In this document: positions 33,564 to 43,456 of the stretch, in pieces
Layout of the letters: each line of letters begins with the position of its first letter
Position numbering within the stretch: position 1 is the first letter of the stretch
Assembly (NCBI RefSeq): GCF_013364275.1
Contig: NZ_CP054932.1
Coordinates: 6,758,001-6,822,000 of the forward strand
Source: Actinomadura sp. NAK00032
GTDB taxonomy: Bacteria; Actinomycetota; Actinomycetes; Streptosporangiales; Streptosporangiaceae
DNA: 64,000 bases
Reading direction: 5' to 3'
Notes under the pieces: model-generated
The model's database searches: none
What the model was told of the DNA's origin: nothing
Seen by the model: only the letters and a program-made list of their open reading frames with translations
Translations under genes and position numbers: made by a program

Positions 33564-34109
33564 TCAGCTCAGGCGGGAGCGAAGCTCGGCGAGGGTCTGC
33601 TGAACCTCGGTCCACGGGAAGGCGCCCCTGAGGTCGTCGCCTGAATCTGGGGTCGGCAGCCGGGGCGCGTCCAGCAGGACGGTGACGCCCCAGTCGCGCA
33701 GTTCGGCGATGCTGCGGACGAAGACGGGATGGCGCGCGAGCGCCTCGTTGGGCCACGGTGCCGCGACAATGGGATGCCCCGCCCCGACACCCTCGTTGAG
33801 CAGGCCGAGTGCCAGGGTGTCGCTGATCCCGTGCGCCCACTTGTTGATGGTGTTGAACGTCGCCGGCACCACGGCGAACGCGTCGGCGGGCGGCAGGACG
33901 TCGGGCTCGTCAGGCCGCTTGTACTGGGACCGGACGGGAAAACCCGTCAGCTCCGCCAGCCGGTCGGCGTCCAGGAACTTCGTGCCGGACGGCGTGGCGA
34001 CCACGCAGACCGTCCACCCGTCTCCTTGGAGTCCCTCGACGAAGGGCGGGAGTTCGGCGGCGGGCCGCCCGCCGCAGGCGATCAGGTAGAGCACCGGGTC
34101 TTTGGCCAC
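33564..34109 (-). CDS. Flavoprotein (HFCD family)
   Basis: A 181-residue protein with the flavoprotein fold shared by PPC decarboxylases and EpiD-like enzymes: VLYLIACGGRPAAELPPFVEGL at the N-terminus (trimmed to VLYLIACGGRPA) and AVVPATFNTINKWAHGISD, the FMN/substrate loop seen in family members. PWPNEALARHP follows. The GTG at 34109 is the start. The reaction is unknown; as a single-domain protein it could decarboxylate or reduce a small thiol-containing compound. It is alone on the minus strand between the TnpB-split gene and a plus-strand hydrolase. Confidence 0.82.
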   Translation of the reverse strand: MAKDPVLYLIACGGRPAAELPPFVEGLQGDGWTVCVVATPSGTKFLDADRLAELTGFPVRSQYKRPDEPDVLPPADAFAVVPATFNTINKWAHGISDTLALGLLNEGVGAGHPIVAAPWPNEALARHPVFVRSIAELRDWGVTVLLDAPRLPTPDSGDDLRGAFPWTEVQQTLAELRSRLS

Positions 34110-34208
34110 TCCCCCACCCTGCCATGGCGATACCGCGCAGGCCCTGAGGGACGGCCGGACGGGCTGGCGGATGCCGTGACCAGTGCCGATGGTCTCCGCT
34201 TGACAGGG

Positions 34209-34249
34209 TTGGCTAATGAGATTAGCTTTTAGCTAACGAGCTTAGCCAA
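34209..34249. promoter_or_regulatory. Double palindromic operator before the 34261 hydrolase
   Basis: Two inverted repeats lie side by side: GCTAAT-GAG-ATTAGC (34212-34226) and GCTAA-CGAGC-TTAGC (34232-34246), with centres 20 bp apart, flanked by TTGGCTAA and TTAGCCAA. The site is AT-rich against its surroundings and ends just before the GGAGGAAGCC ribosome site. The TetR protein encoded by the second gene of this operon is the natural binder. Confidence 0.8.
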
Positions 34250-34260
34250 CGGAGGAAGCC

Positions 34261-35100
34261 ATGACCGAGTACCTGAACGTCGACGGCGGGACGATCGCTT
34301 ACGAGGTGACGGGGGACGGCCCGCTGATCGTCCTCGCGCACGGGATGGGCGACAGCCGCGACGCCTTCCGCGCCGTGATCCCGTCGCTGGTCGAGGCCGG
34401 CCACCGGGTCGCCGCGGTCGACCTGCGCGGCTGCGGCGAGTCCAGCGTCGACTGGGCGGACTGGAGCCGCACCGCCATCGCCGGCGACCTGCTCGCCGTG
34501 ATCCGCCACCTCGGTGGCCCCGCCGTCATCATCGGCCACTCGGTCTCCGGCGGCGCCGCCACCATCGCCGCGGCCCTGGAGCCCTCGCTGGTCACCGCCG
34601 TCGTCGAGCTGGCGCCCTTCACCCGCAAGCAGTCGGTCAGCCTCGGCGGCATGGTGACGGTGAAGCGCTACCGGCGCGGCATGCTGCGGCTGCTCGGCAC
34701 GGCCATGTTCGGCAGCCTGCCGAGGTGGCGCGCCTACCTCGACGTGGCCTACCCCGGCCAGAAGCCGGCCGACTGGGCCGAGCGGCTCGGCCGGATCGAG
34801 TCCCTGCTGCGCGAGCCGGGCCGGATGAAGGCCATGCAGGCCATGGGCCGCAGCGCTCCGACCGACGCCGGCGAGCAGCTCGGCAACGTCCGCTGCCCGG
34901 TCCTGGTCGTGATGGGGACGCTCGACCCCGACTGGGCCGACCCGCACGCCGAGGGCACCGCGATCGTCGAGGACCTGCCGTCCGGCCTCGGCCGCCTGGA
35001 GATGATCGACGGCGCCGGGCACTACCCGCACGACCAGTTCCCCGACCAGGTCGCCTCGCTCGTGCTCGGCTTCCTCGCCGCGGGCGGCTCCCGTGCCTAG
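34261..35100 (+). CDS. Alpha/beta-hydrolase
   Basis: A 279-residue alpha/beta-hydrolase with HGMGDS (oxyanion loop), VDLRGCGESS, the nucleophile elbow GHSVSGG (Ser near residue 94), VVMGTLDPDWADP (acid) and GAGHYPHDQ (His). GGAGG lies 5 nt before the ATG. It overlaps the TetR gene by 8 nt and stands under a double operator, so it is probably induced by a ligand it acts on. The substrate is unknown. Confidence 0.9.
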   Translation: MTEYLNVDGGTIAYEVTGDGPLIVLAHGMGDSRDAFRAVIPSLVEAGHRVAAVDLRGCGESSVDWADWSRTAIAGDLLAVIRHLGGPAVIIGHSVSGGAATIAAALEPSLVTAVVELAPFTRKQSVSLGGMVTVKRYRRGMLRLLGTAMFGSLPRWRAYLDVAYPGQKPADWAERLGRIESLLREPGRMKAMQAMGRSAPTDAGEQLGNVRCPVLVVMGTLDPDWADPHAEGTAIVEDLPSGLGRLEMIDGAGHYPHDQFPDQVASLVLGFLAAGGSRA

Positions 35101-35656
35101 GGCCGGACTGGACGCGGCGGCCGTGGTCGCGGCCGGCGCCGCCCTCGCCGACGAGGTCGGCCTCGCCAACGTCACGATGGGCATGCTCGCTGAGCGGCTG
35201 GGCGTGCGCACCCCGTCCTTGTACAAGCACGTGAAGGGCCAGGAAGACCTCAACCGGCGCATCGCGGTACTGGCGCTGGGCGAGGCGGCCGACGCCGTCG
35301 GCGGCGCGGTCCAGGGATACGCGGGCCGCGATGCCCTGGCGGCCGCGGCGCGTGCCTTCCGCGCCTTCGTCGTCGCGCACCCCGGCCGGTACGCCGCGAC
35401 GATAGGCGCCGAACCGTCCGGGCCGGACGATCCGCTGGCCACCGAGGGGCAGCGGCTGCTCAGCGCGTTCTCGGCCGTCCTGCGCGGCTACGAGATCGAG
35501 AAGGCCGCCGTGAACCACGCCCTCCGCATGCTCCGCAGCCTCTGCCACGGCTTCGCCACATTGGAAGCGAACAACGGCTTCCAATGGAGCACCGACATCG
35601 ACGAGAGCTTCGCATGGCTGATCGCCTTCGCCGACCGAGGCCTCCGCGCGCTCTGA
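35093..35656 (+). CDS. TetR/AcrR-family regulator with WHG-type ligand domain
   Basis: A 187-residue repressor. HTH (about 8-55): ADEVGLANVTMGMLAERLGV and RTPSLYKHVKGQEDL. The C-terminal domain carries the WHG-type features (FRAFVVAHPGRYAATIG, MLRSLCHGFATLE). GTG 35093 overlaps the hydrolase stop. It is the presumed binder of the repeats at 34209-34249, giving autoregulation of the two-gene operon. Confidence 0.9.
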   Translation: MPRAGLDAAAVVAAGAALADEVGLANVTMGMLAERLGVRTPSLYKHVKGQEDLNRRIAVLALGEAADAVGGAVQGYAGRDALAAAARAFRAFVVAHPGRYAATIGAEPSGPDDPLATEGQRLLSAFSAVLRGYEIEKAAVNHALRMLRSLCHGFATLEANNGFQWSTDIDESFAWLIAFADRGLRAL

Positions 35657-35679
35657 CAACGCCCATGCCGGGCGCGGGG

Positions 35680-36042
35680 TCAGGTTTCGATGTCGTCGGG
35701 GCCCCAGTGGGCGTCCATGCGGGCGATCTTGCCGTCCGCGTTGAAGGTCATGACGTCGATGGCGCGGACGCGCATGCCGGGGACGTCGATGGTGAAGGCC
35801 ATCGCGGCGCGGGTGCCGTGGGAGCCGCGGATGGGGGCGTCCAGGGTGAGCTTGGCGCCGCTGGCGACGGCGTTGGTGTAGAACTCCTCGATGGCGGCGC
35901 GGCCGGTGATCTCGGGGTGGCCGACCGGGTCCTCGATGACGGCGTCGTCGGCGTAGAGGCCGGTGACGGTCGCGACGTCGCCGGCGTTGAAGGCGTCGAC
36001 GTAGGTCTGGAGCGCCTGCTTCATGTGTTCCTGGGACGGCAT
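35680..36042 (-). CDS. SnoaL-like / ketosteroid isomerase-family protein
   Basis: A 120-residue NTF2-fold protein. The stretch GLYADDAVIEDPVGHPEITG matches delta5-3-ketosteroid isomerases (acidic active-site residues in the DD and EDPVG segments), and MAFTIDVPGMRVRAIDVMTF forms the sheet. It could isomerise a steroid-like compound or bind a polyketide; assignment to KSI is moderate. A perfect 16-bp inverted repeat lies just upstream (36055-36070). Confidence 0.8.
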   Translation of the reverse strand: MPSQEHMKQALQTYVDAFNAGDVATVTGLYADDAVIEDPVGHPEITGRAAIEEFYTNAVASGAKLTLDAPIRGSHGTRAAMAFTIDVPGMRVRAIDVMTFNADGKIARMDAHWGPDDIET

Positions 36043-36054
36043 GCGCGGAGTCTA

Positions 36055-36070
36055 CCAAGCGTCCGCTTGG
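36055..36070. promoter_or_regulatory. Operator-like inverted repeat before the KSI-like gene
   Basis: CCAAGCG-TC-CGCTTGG is a perfect 7+2+7 inverted repeat 13 bp upstream of the ATG at 36042. It has the form of a TetR-family site, but no TetR gene is next to it on this side. A separate perfect palindrome, TGTAATTACA, lies at 36088-36097. Confidence 0.65.
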
Positions 36071-36134
36071 CAGCCCGAGGGTGCCGATGTAATTACAGCG
36101 GCGAATGACAGCGGCGGAATCACAGGTGATCGAG

Positions 36135-36485
36135 TTACGCCGGCGTGCTTTCCGCTTCGGCGGGGCGGGGCTGCAGGCCGCGTTCGGCGGAGGCGGCGAG
36201 GGCCTCCAAGAGGTCGGCCGGGCCGCCGGTGGTGTCGTCGTGGTGCCACCCGCGGATGATCTCCTCGCCCTCGACGCCCGGGTTGAAGCGGCCCAGGGCG
36301 AAGCAGCCGGCGATGGCCATCCGGACGATGACGCGGGAGCTGTCGTCCAGGTGCGCCACGTAGGCGGCCGCGTCGATGAGGCCGATCGCGGCGCGGGCGT
36401 TGCGGGGGCCGGGGCGGTCGATGCGCCATTGCGCGTATGGGCGCAGGTAGTCCGCGATCATGCAGGTTCTGAGCACGGTCCTCAT
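36135..36485 (-). CDS. Hypothetical protein, 116 residues
   Basis: An unrecognised soluble protein: YLRPYAQWRIDRPGPRNARA, GLIDAAAYVAHLDDSSRVIV, then CFALGRFNPGVEGEEIIRGW and HHDD. It is predicted mostly helical. The start is ATG 36485 or the internal ATG at 36461 (MIADYLRP); no strong ribosome site decides. It is alone, 66 bp from the response regulator gene on the same strand, and not clearly in its operon. Confidence 0.6.
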   Translation of the reverse strand: MRTVLRTCMIADYLRPYAQWRIDRPGPRNARAAIGLIDAAAYVAHLDDSSRVIVRMAIAGCFALGRFNPGVEGEEIIRGWHHDDTTGGPADLLEALAASAERGLQPRPAEAESTPA

Positions 36486-36550
36486 CGTGGGGGCGCGGCG
36501 ACACGCCGGTGCCGGGTTTGACCGATGCCTTGCCGGACGATGACCGAGGA

Positions 36551-37195
36551 TCAGCCGGTGAGGCCGTTCCGGTAGGCGTAGGTGACGGCCTGGGCGCGGT
36601 CGCGGAGGTTCGCCTTGGCGAACAGGTTGTTGATGTGGGTCTTGACGGTGGCCTCGGAGATGAACAGGTCGCCCGCGATCTCGGCGTTGGAGCGGCCCTG
36701 GGCGATCAGGGTGAGGACCTCGGCCTCGCGGCGGGTCAGGCCGTCGGGGAGGCCGCCGCGGCGGGGGCGCTCGCCGGCGGCGACGGCCTCGACCAGGCGG
36801 CGCTGGACGGCCGGGTCGAGCTGCGACGCGCCGCCGCGGACGGCGTCGACGGCGCGGGCGATCTCGTCGGCGCCGGCGTCCTTGGTGAGGTAGCCGCGGG
36901 CGCCGGCGCGCAGCGCGGCGAAGATCGAGTCGTCGTCGGCGTAGGTGGTGAGGACGACGATCCCGACCTCGGGATGGGCCTCCTTGATGCGGCGGGTCGC
37001 CTCGACGCCGTCCATGCGCGGCATCCGCAGGTCCATCAGGACGACGTCGGGCCGCAGTTCGCCGACCAGGGCGACCGCCTGCTCGCCGTCGCCGCAGGCG
37101 CCGGCGACCTCGATGCCGGGGAGCAGTTCGAGGAGCAGGACGAGGCCCTCGCGGACCACGGTCTGGTCGTCGACGATCAGGATTCTCGTGCTCAC
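36551..37195 (-). CDS. NarL/FixJ-family response regulator
   Basis: A 214-residue regulator. The receiver has ILIVDDQ, the phospho-Asp in VVLMDLRMPRMDG and GYLTKDAGADE. The LuxR HTH is LTRREAEVLTLIAQGRSNAE with ISEATVKTHINNLFAK. GTG 37195 lies 11 bp after the kinase stop, so the two form one operon. Targets are unknown. Confidence 0.92.
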   Translation of the reverse strand: MSTRILIVDDQTVVREGLVLLLELLPGIEVAGACGDGEQAVALVGELRPDVVLMDLRMPRMDGVEATRRIKEAHPEVGIVVLTTYADDDSIFAALRAGARGYLTKDAGADEIARAVDAVRGGASQLDPAVQRRLVEAVAAGERPRRGGLPDGLTRREAEVLTLIAQGRSNAEIAGDLFISEATVKTHINNLFAKANLRDRAQAVTYAYRNGLTG

Positions 37196-37206
37196 CGCGT
37201 CTCCCG

Positions 37207-38343
37207 TCACGCCGGAACCTGGAGGGCCACACGGAACCCCTTGCCGTCCGGGCCGGTGTCCAGGGTGCCATCGATCAGTTCGGCACGCTCCCGCATGCCG
37301 ACGAGGCCGTATCCGCCGCCGCCCAGCTCGATGACCGATTCGGTGCCGCCGCTGTCGGTCACTTCGAGTTCCACCTTGTCGGGCAGGTAGCGCAGGGTGA
37401 CCTTTGCGTGCGCACCGGGTGCGTGTTTGCGGACGTTCGTGAGCGCCTCCTGGGCGGTGCGGACGACCGCCAGGCCGGCTTGGGGTGACAGTTCGCGCGG
37501 TACACCGGTCACTTGCACGTCGCAAGGACGGCCTGTGCTCGCGTAGAACTCCTCGGCCAGTTCGGCCAGCACCTCTTTGGGCTCTGGTATCTCCCCGCGG
37601 AGGGCGGCGAGGGCGCGTCTTGTCTCCTCCAGACCGGAGCGGGCGAGGTTCCGTGCGCGCTCTACGCGGTCCAAGGCCTGGACACGGTCGCCGTCCCGCG
37701 AGAGGAGCAGCCTCGCCCCCTCCAAGTGGACGATCTGCGCCGACAGCGAGTGCGCGAGGATGTCGTGGATCTCGCGGGCGATGTGCGACCGTTCGGCGAG
37801 GACGGCGTTGGCGGCCTCGGCACGCCGGCCGGCCTCCTGCGCGGCGGCGCCCTGGCGGCTGGCGACGGCGCCGAGCGTGAGGCCGGCGAACGCCGACATC
37901 AGGCCGAGGTCGGCCCCGCCCGAGCGGAACGCCTCGCCCAGCGCGGCGATCGCGGCGATCGTCAGCCCGCTCACCGTGATGCCCCACGGCAGCGGCAGCC
38001 GCAGGAGAAGCCCCCACAGGCCGGCCATGCAGAAGAAGAACCCGCCGCCGGCGTGCGGCGCGATCGCGTACAGCGCCATCCCCGCCACCACCGACAGCAG
38101 CAGGAGGACGATCCCCGTTCTCCGCCGGCGCGCGCGGTCGCGGCGATCCAGGACGAGCCCGGCCCCCAGGAGGGCGAACATCACGGCGTTCAGGACGACC
38201 AGGGCCAGGCCCTCGCCGTGCAGCGCCGGAGCAGGGTCCCCGTGCAGCAGCCCCCGGATGTACGCGATCAGGCCCCACGTCGCGAGCATGCCGATGATCA
38301 GCAGCCGGACGAGCCGCTCTCGTGAGATCACCTTGCCGTTCAC
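37207..38343 (-). CDS. Sensor histidine kinase (HisKA_3 type)
   Basis: A 378-residue kinase. Four to five N-terminal hydrophobic helices (to about residue 160) form the sensor. The phospho-His is in IAREIHDILAHSLSAQ, and the ATPase part has TAQEALTNVRKHAPG (N box), VTDSGGTES and GGYGLVGMRERAEL. The D-box Gly/Asp order is modified (DSGG rather than DDGxG). It is partner to the regulator encoded immediately downstream. The stimulus is unknown. Confidence 0.9.
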   Translation of the reverse strand: MNGKVISRERLVRLLIIGMLATWGLIAYIRGLLHGDPAPALHGEGLALVVLNAVMFALLGAGLVLDRRDRARRRRTGIVLLLLSVVAGMALYAIAPHAGGGFFFCMAGLWGLLLRLPLPWGITVSGLTIAAIAALGEAFRSGGADLGLMSAFAGLTLGAVASRQGAAAQEAGRRAEAANAVLAERSHIAREIHDILAHSLSAQIVHLEGARLLLSRDGDRVQALDRVERARNLARSGLEETRRALAALRGEIPEPKEVLAELAEEFYASTGRPCDVQVTGVPRELSPQAGLAVVRTAQEALTNVRKHAPGAHAKVTLRYLPDKVELEVTDSGGTESVIELGGGGYGLVGMRERAELIDGTLDTGPDGKGFRVALQVPA

Positions 38344-38377
38344 GATCCGACGTTAACCCGTGCGAACCGGGCGGGAC

Positions 38378-38513
38378 GGCCCGTGCCGAGCGCCGGCGGC
38401 ACGGGGCCGGGAGGGACGTGGTCGAGCGTGTTCATGACCCCGACGCTAGGGACCCGCGGCTCCCGCGCGGATCGGCGCAGGGCTGGAGTCACGCTCTCCA
38501 CCTCCGGGTGGAG
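38378..38513 (-). terminator. Two hairpins in the parE to kinase gap
   Basis: CCCGTGCC (38380-38387) pairs with GGCACGGG (38398-38405), and CTCCACC (38496-38502) pairs with GGTGGAG (38507-38513) around a 4-nt loop. Both lie in the 271-bp gap between parE (stop at 38615) and the kinase start. Either could end parE transcription; the second is nearer to parE. Confidence 0.45.
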
Positions 38514-38614
38514 CCGCCGGAACCTGGCCGCGTATGGCCCGGGCGGCCTCGGGGAGCAACGCCTCGCCGTGACGGGGCCGTCCACCATCGGAACACCCCC
38601 GCCACTGCGGCCGG

Positions 38615-40705
<2,091 letters not shown>

Positions 40706-40902
40706 CGTGCGTGCGCTCCTCGGGGGTAGGACGGTCGGCAGCAGGGTACCCCCGGGCACCGACAGTGCGGCCGGAGGCTCGCCGCCGCGGGCGTTCCGTG
40801 CGTCCCGGCCGTGGTCGCGCGCCGGTCCCCCGGGCGGCTCGCCGCGCGGCCGCGGCGCGGCTCGCCGGGCGTGCCCCGCCCTCCACTTCTAGACCTTAAC
40901 GT

Positions 40903-40916
40903 CCACCTTTAGGTGG
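40903..40916. promoter_or_regulatory. Operator-like palindrome before the ABC exporter
   Basis: CCACCTTTAGGTGG is a perfect 6+2+6 inverted repeat 36 bp before the ATG of the exporter ATPase, in the otherwise featureless 247-bp gap shared with parE. It is likely a regulator site for the exporter operon; the regulator is not in this window. Confidence 0.55.
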
Positions 40917-40952
40917 GTGTGCGGGAGACACTCCGATCCTTACTGTCCTCGC

Positions 40953-41855
40953 ATGGTGCAAACGATCGAGGCCACGGGCCTCCGTAAACGCTACGGGGAC
41001 GTCCGGGCCGTGGACGGGGTGACGTTCGGGGTCCAGGAGGGCGAGTTCTTCGGCATCCTCGGCCCGAACGGCGCGGGCAAGACGACGACGCTGGAGATCA
41101 TCGAGGGGCTGCGCGAGGCGGACGGCGGGGACGTCTCGGTGCTCGGGCTCTCCCCGTGGCCGCGCAATCCGAAGCTGCTGCCGAGGATCGGCGTCCAACT
41201 GCAGGCGTCGTCGTTCTTCGAGCGGCTGACCACCCGCGAGCAGCTGCAGACGTTCGGCTCCCTCTACGGCGTCCCCGCCGCGAAGGCCGACGCGATGATG
41301 GAGCTGGTGGGGCTGGCCGACAAGGCCGAGGTCCGGGTGGAGAAGCTGTCGGGCGGGCAGGCGCAGCGCCTGTCCATCGCGTGCGCGCTCGTGCACGACC
41401 CGGAACTGGTTTTCCTGGACGAGCCCACCGCCGCCCTGGACCCGCAGGCCCGCCGCAACCTCTGGGACCTGCTCCGCCAGATCAACACCGCGGGCCGCAC
41501 GGTCGTGCTGACCACGCACTACATGGACGAGGCCGAGAGCCTCTGCGACCGCGTCGCCATCATGGACGCGGGCAGGATCCTGCGGCTCGGCCCGCCGGTG
41601 GTGCTGGTGCGCGGCCTGGACGCCCCCGCGCGCATCACCGTGGCCAGCGGCACGCTCGGCGTGGACGACGCCCGCCTCCTGCCGGGCGCGGACGAGACCG
41701 CCGACGACGGCGTCTCGCTGACCATCTCCACGCGGGACCCGTCAGCCGTGGTCGCGGCCATGGCGGCCAAGAACGCCCTGGACGGCATCCAGATCCGCGG
41801 CGCCACCCTTGAGGACGTCTTCTTGGACCTCACCGGACGGGAGTACCGGGCGTGA
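40953..41855 (+). CDS. ABC exporter ATP-binding protein (drug-resistance DrrA-like)
   Basis: A 300-residue ATPase: Walker A GPNGAGKTTT, signature LSGGQAQRLSIA, Walker B LVFLDEPTAALDP, H-loop TTHYMDEAE. It has a C-terminal ~80-residue extension (TLEDVFLDLTGREYRA), the pattern of the DrrA/multidrug export class. ATG 40953 (MVQTIEATGL) is the start. It overlaps the permease gene by 4 nt. The substrate is unknown. Confidence 0.92.
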   Translation: MVQTIEATGLRKRYGDVRAVDGVTFGVQEGEFFGILGPNGAGKTTTLEIIEGLREADGGDVSVLGLSPWPRNPKLLPRIGVQLQASSFFERLTTREQLQTFGSLYGVPAAKADAMMELVGLADKAEVRVEKLSGGQAQRLSIACALVHDPELVFLDEPTAALDPQARRNLWDLLRQINTAGRTVVLTTHYMDEAESLCDRVAIMDAGRILRLGPPVVLVRGLDAPARITVASGTLGVDDARLLPGADETADDGVSLTISTRDPSAVVAAMAAKNALDGIQIRGATLEDVFLDLTGREYRA

Positions 41856-42925
41856 GCACTTACCAGAGCTTCAAGAGCCTGTCCCGGGCGATGTTCCTCG
41901 GCTTCAGGCGGGACCGGACCGCGCTGTTCTTCACCGTGCTGTTCCCCCTGATGTTCCTGGTCGTCTTCGGTGGCATCTTCGGTCACCAGACGACGTCGAA
42001 GGTCACGGTTCTGGAGGTCGGCAAGGCACCGATCCTGGACGGCGCCGTCACGCAGGGGGCCGAGGAGCTCGCCAAGGTCCTGAAGGTCACCAGGACGTCC
42101 GATCGCGCCGACGCGCTGCGCAAGGTGGAGAAGGGCGACGCGGACGCCGTCGTGGAGCAGCGCGGCAACGAACTGGTGGTGCACTACTCGGCCACCGACC
42201 AGGTCAAGTCGGGGACGGTGCGGGGCCTGATGGACTCGATCGTCCAGTCGGCGAACCAGGCGGCGACCGGCAGGCCGCCCGCCTACACGATGGCCGCACA
42301 GCAGGTGGAGGACGACTCGCTCAAGGCCATCCAGTTCTTCACGCCGAGCCTGCTCGGCTGGGCGCTGGCATCGGCGGGCGTCTTCGCGGCGTCCCAGACG
42401 CTGGTGACGTGGCGGACCAAGGGCATCTTGCGCCGGCTCCAGCTCTCGCCTGCCCCGATACCCACCGTGTTCGCCGCGCGTGTCGTGGTCAGCCTCGCCA
42501 TCGCGCTCGTGCAGTTCGCCTTGTTCGTGCTGGTGGCGCAGCTGCCGGTATTCGGGCTGCAGCTCAACGGGGCCTGGTGGATGGCCATCCCGATGGTCAT
42601 GGCGGGCGCACTGGCCTTCCTGTCGATCGGGATGCTGATCGGGGCGTGGGCCAAGACGCAGGAGACCGCCCAAGTGCTGACACAGCTCGTCGTCCTGCCC
42701 ATGGCGTTCCTCGGCGGGTCCTTCTTCCCGCTGGACGCGTCACCGGGCTGGTTGAAGACGCTGTCCTACGTCTTCCCGCTGAGGTATCTCAACGAAGGGA
42801 TGCTCAACGTGATGGGACGCGGGCTGGGTCCGTCGTCTGCACTGCCGCAAATCGCCGTTCTACTGGGGGTTGCGGTGGTCGGCGCGCTGATCGCCGTGCG
42901 CCTGTTCCGGTGGGACGACGCCTAA
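41852..42925 (+). CDS. ABC-2 type permease
   Basis: A 357-residue membrane protein with one helix at the N-terminus (LFFTVLFPLMFLVVFGGIFG), a ~130-residue extracytoplasmic domain and five C-terminal helices, the ABC2_membrane_3 layout. LPMAFLGGSFFPLDASP and FPLRYLNEGML are typical of the last two helices. GTG 41852 overlaps the ATPase stop (GTGA). With the ATPase it forms a complete exporter. Confidence 0.92.
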   Translation: MSTYQSFKSLSRAMFLGFRRDRTALFFTVLFPLMFLVVFGGIFGHQTTSKVTVLEVGKAPILDGAVTQGAEELAKVLKVTRTSDRADALRKVEKGDADAVVEQRGNELVVHYSATDQVKSGTVRGLMDSIVQSANQAATGRPPAYTMAAQQVEDDSLKAIQFFTPSLLGWALASAGVFAASQTLVTWRTKGILRRLQLSPAPIPTVFAARVVVSLAIALVQFALFVLVAQLPVFGLQLNGAWWMAIPMVMAGALAFLSIGMLIGAWAKTQETAQVLTQLVVLPMAFLGGSFFPLDASPGWLKTLSYVFPLRYLNEGMLNVMGRGLGPSSALPQIAVLLGVAVVGALIAVRLFRWDDA

Positions 42926-42941
42926 TGTGACCTCGGTCACT
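42926..42941. promoter_or_regulatory. CRP/FNR-type site upstream of the DUF7455 gene
   Basis: TGTGACCTCGGTCACT fits the TGTGA-N6-TCACA consensus of the cAMP receptor protein family with one mismatch and has a perfect 6-bp inverted repeat core. It starts 1 bp after the permease stop and lies about 105 bp before the DUF7455 start. The binder would be a Crp-like regulator; none is in this window. Confidence 0.55.
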
Positions 42942-43044
42942 TATTGGGCCATTCTGCTGTGGGCGTACGGAGAACCAGGTTGGGAACGCCAGCGTCGGGT
43001 TAGATGTTGTCCTAAGTACCGACCCCGAGCATGAGGAAGGTGCC

Positions 43045-43275
43045 GTGACTGGAGCCCTTGCCCCAACCAAGCCGCTGACCGTCGCCGACCGATGCGACCG
43101 CTGCGGCGCCCAGGCCTACGTCCGTGCTGTTCTTGTAGGCGGCGGCGACCTTCTGTTCTGCGCCCACCACGGACGCAAGTACTCAGAGGCGCTGCGAGCC
43201 AACGGGGCCGACATACAGGACGAGACCGATCGGCTCAACGAAACCCCGGCCACCGCGTCCACCGAGGAGCGGTAG
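43045..43275 (+). CDS. DUF7455 small zinc-ribbon-like protein
   Basis: A 76-residue protein: ADRCDRCGAQAYVRAVL with Cys17/Cys20, then LLFCAHHGRKYSEAL with Cys39 and His41/42. Together these make a likely Zn(II) knuckle. The GTG at 43045 follows GAGGAAGG. This short family is found next to hrdB/sigA-type genes in many actinomycetes; here hrdB is 1.8 kb away. The function is unknown, perhaps RNA polymerase or ribosome-associated. It is followed by a strong hairpin. Confidence 0.85.
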   Translation: MTGALAPTKPLTVADRCDRCGAQAYVRAVLVGGGDLLFCAHHGRKYSEALRANGADIQDETDRLNETPATASTEER

Positions 43276-43298
43276 ATCTCCCCATAGAAACCCCAGGG

Positions 43299-43328
43299 AC
43301 GGCGGTCACCGGCAATGGTGGCCGCCGT
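43299..43328 (+). terminator. Terminator after the DUF7455 gene
   Basis: A 12-pair stem (43299-43310 with 43317-43328, one T-G wobble) and a 6-nt loop, followed by TCGCATTT, 23 bp after the stop. The stem is ACGGCGG, wobble pair, CACC. Confidence 0.8.
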
Positions 43329-43456
43329 TCGCATTTCACCCTTCAGTGCCCCGTGGAGCGGCAATGAGGCGTTGACTTCAGAGAGTAATTAAGCGATCAC
43401 ATAGTGTAGTGAAATTGGCTCTGACCATGAGCCGGATCACTCCATCTACATGGTTC

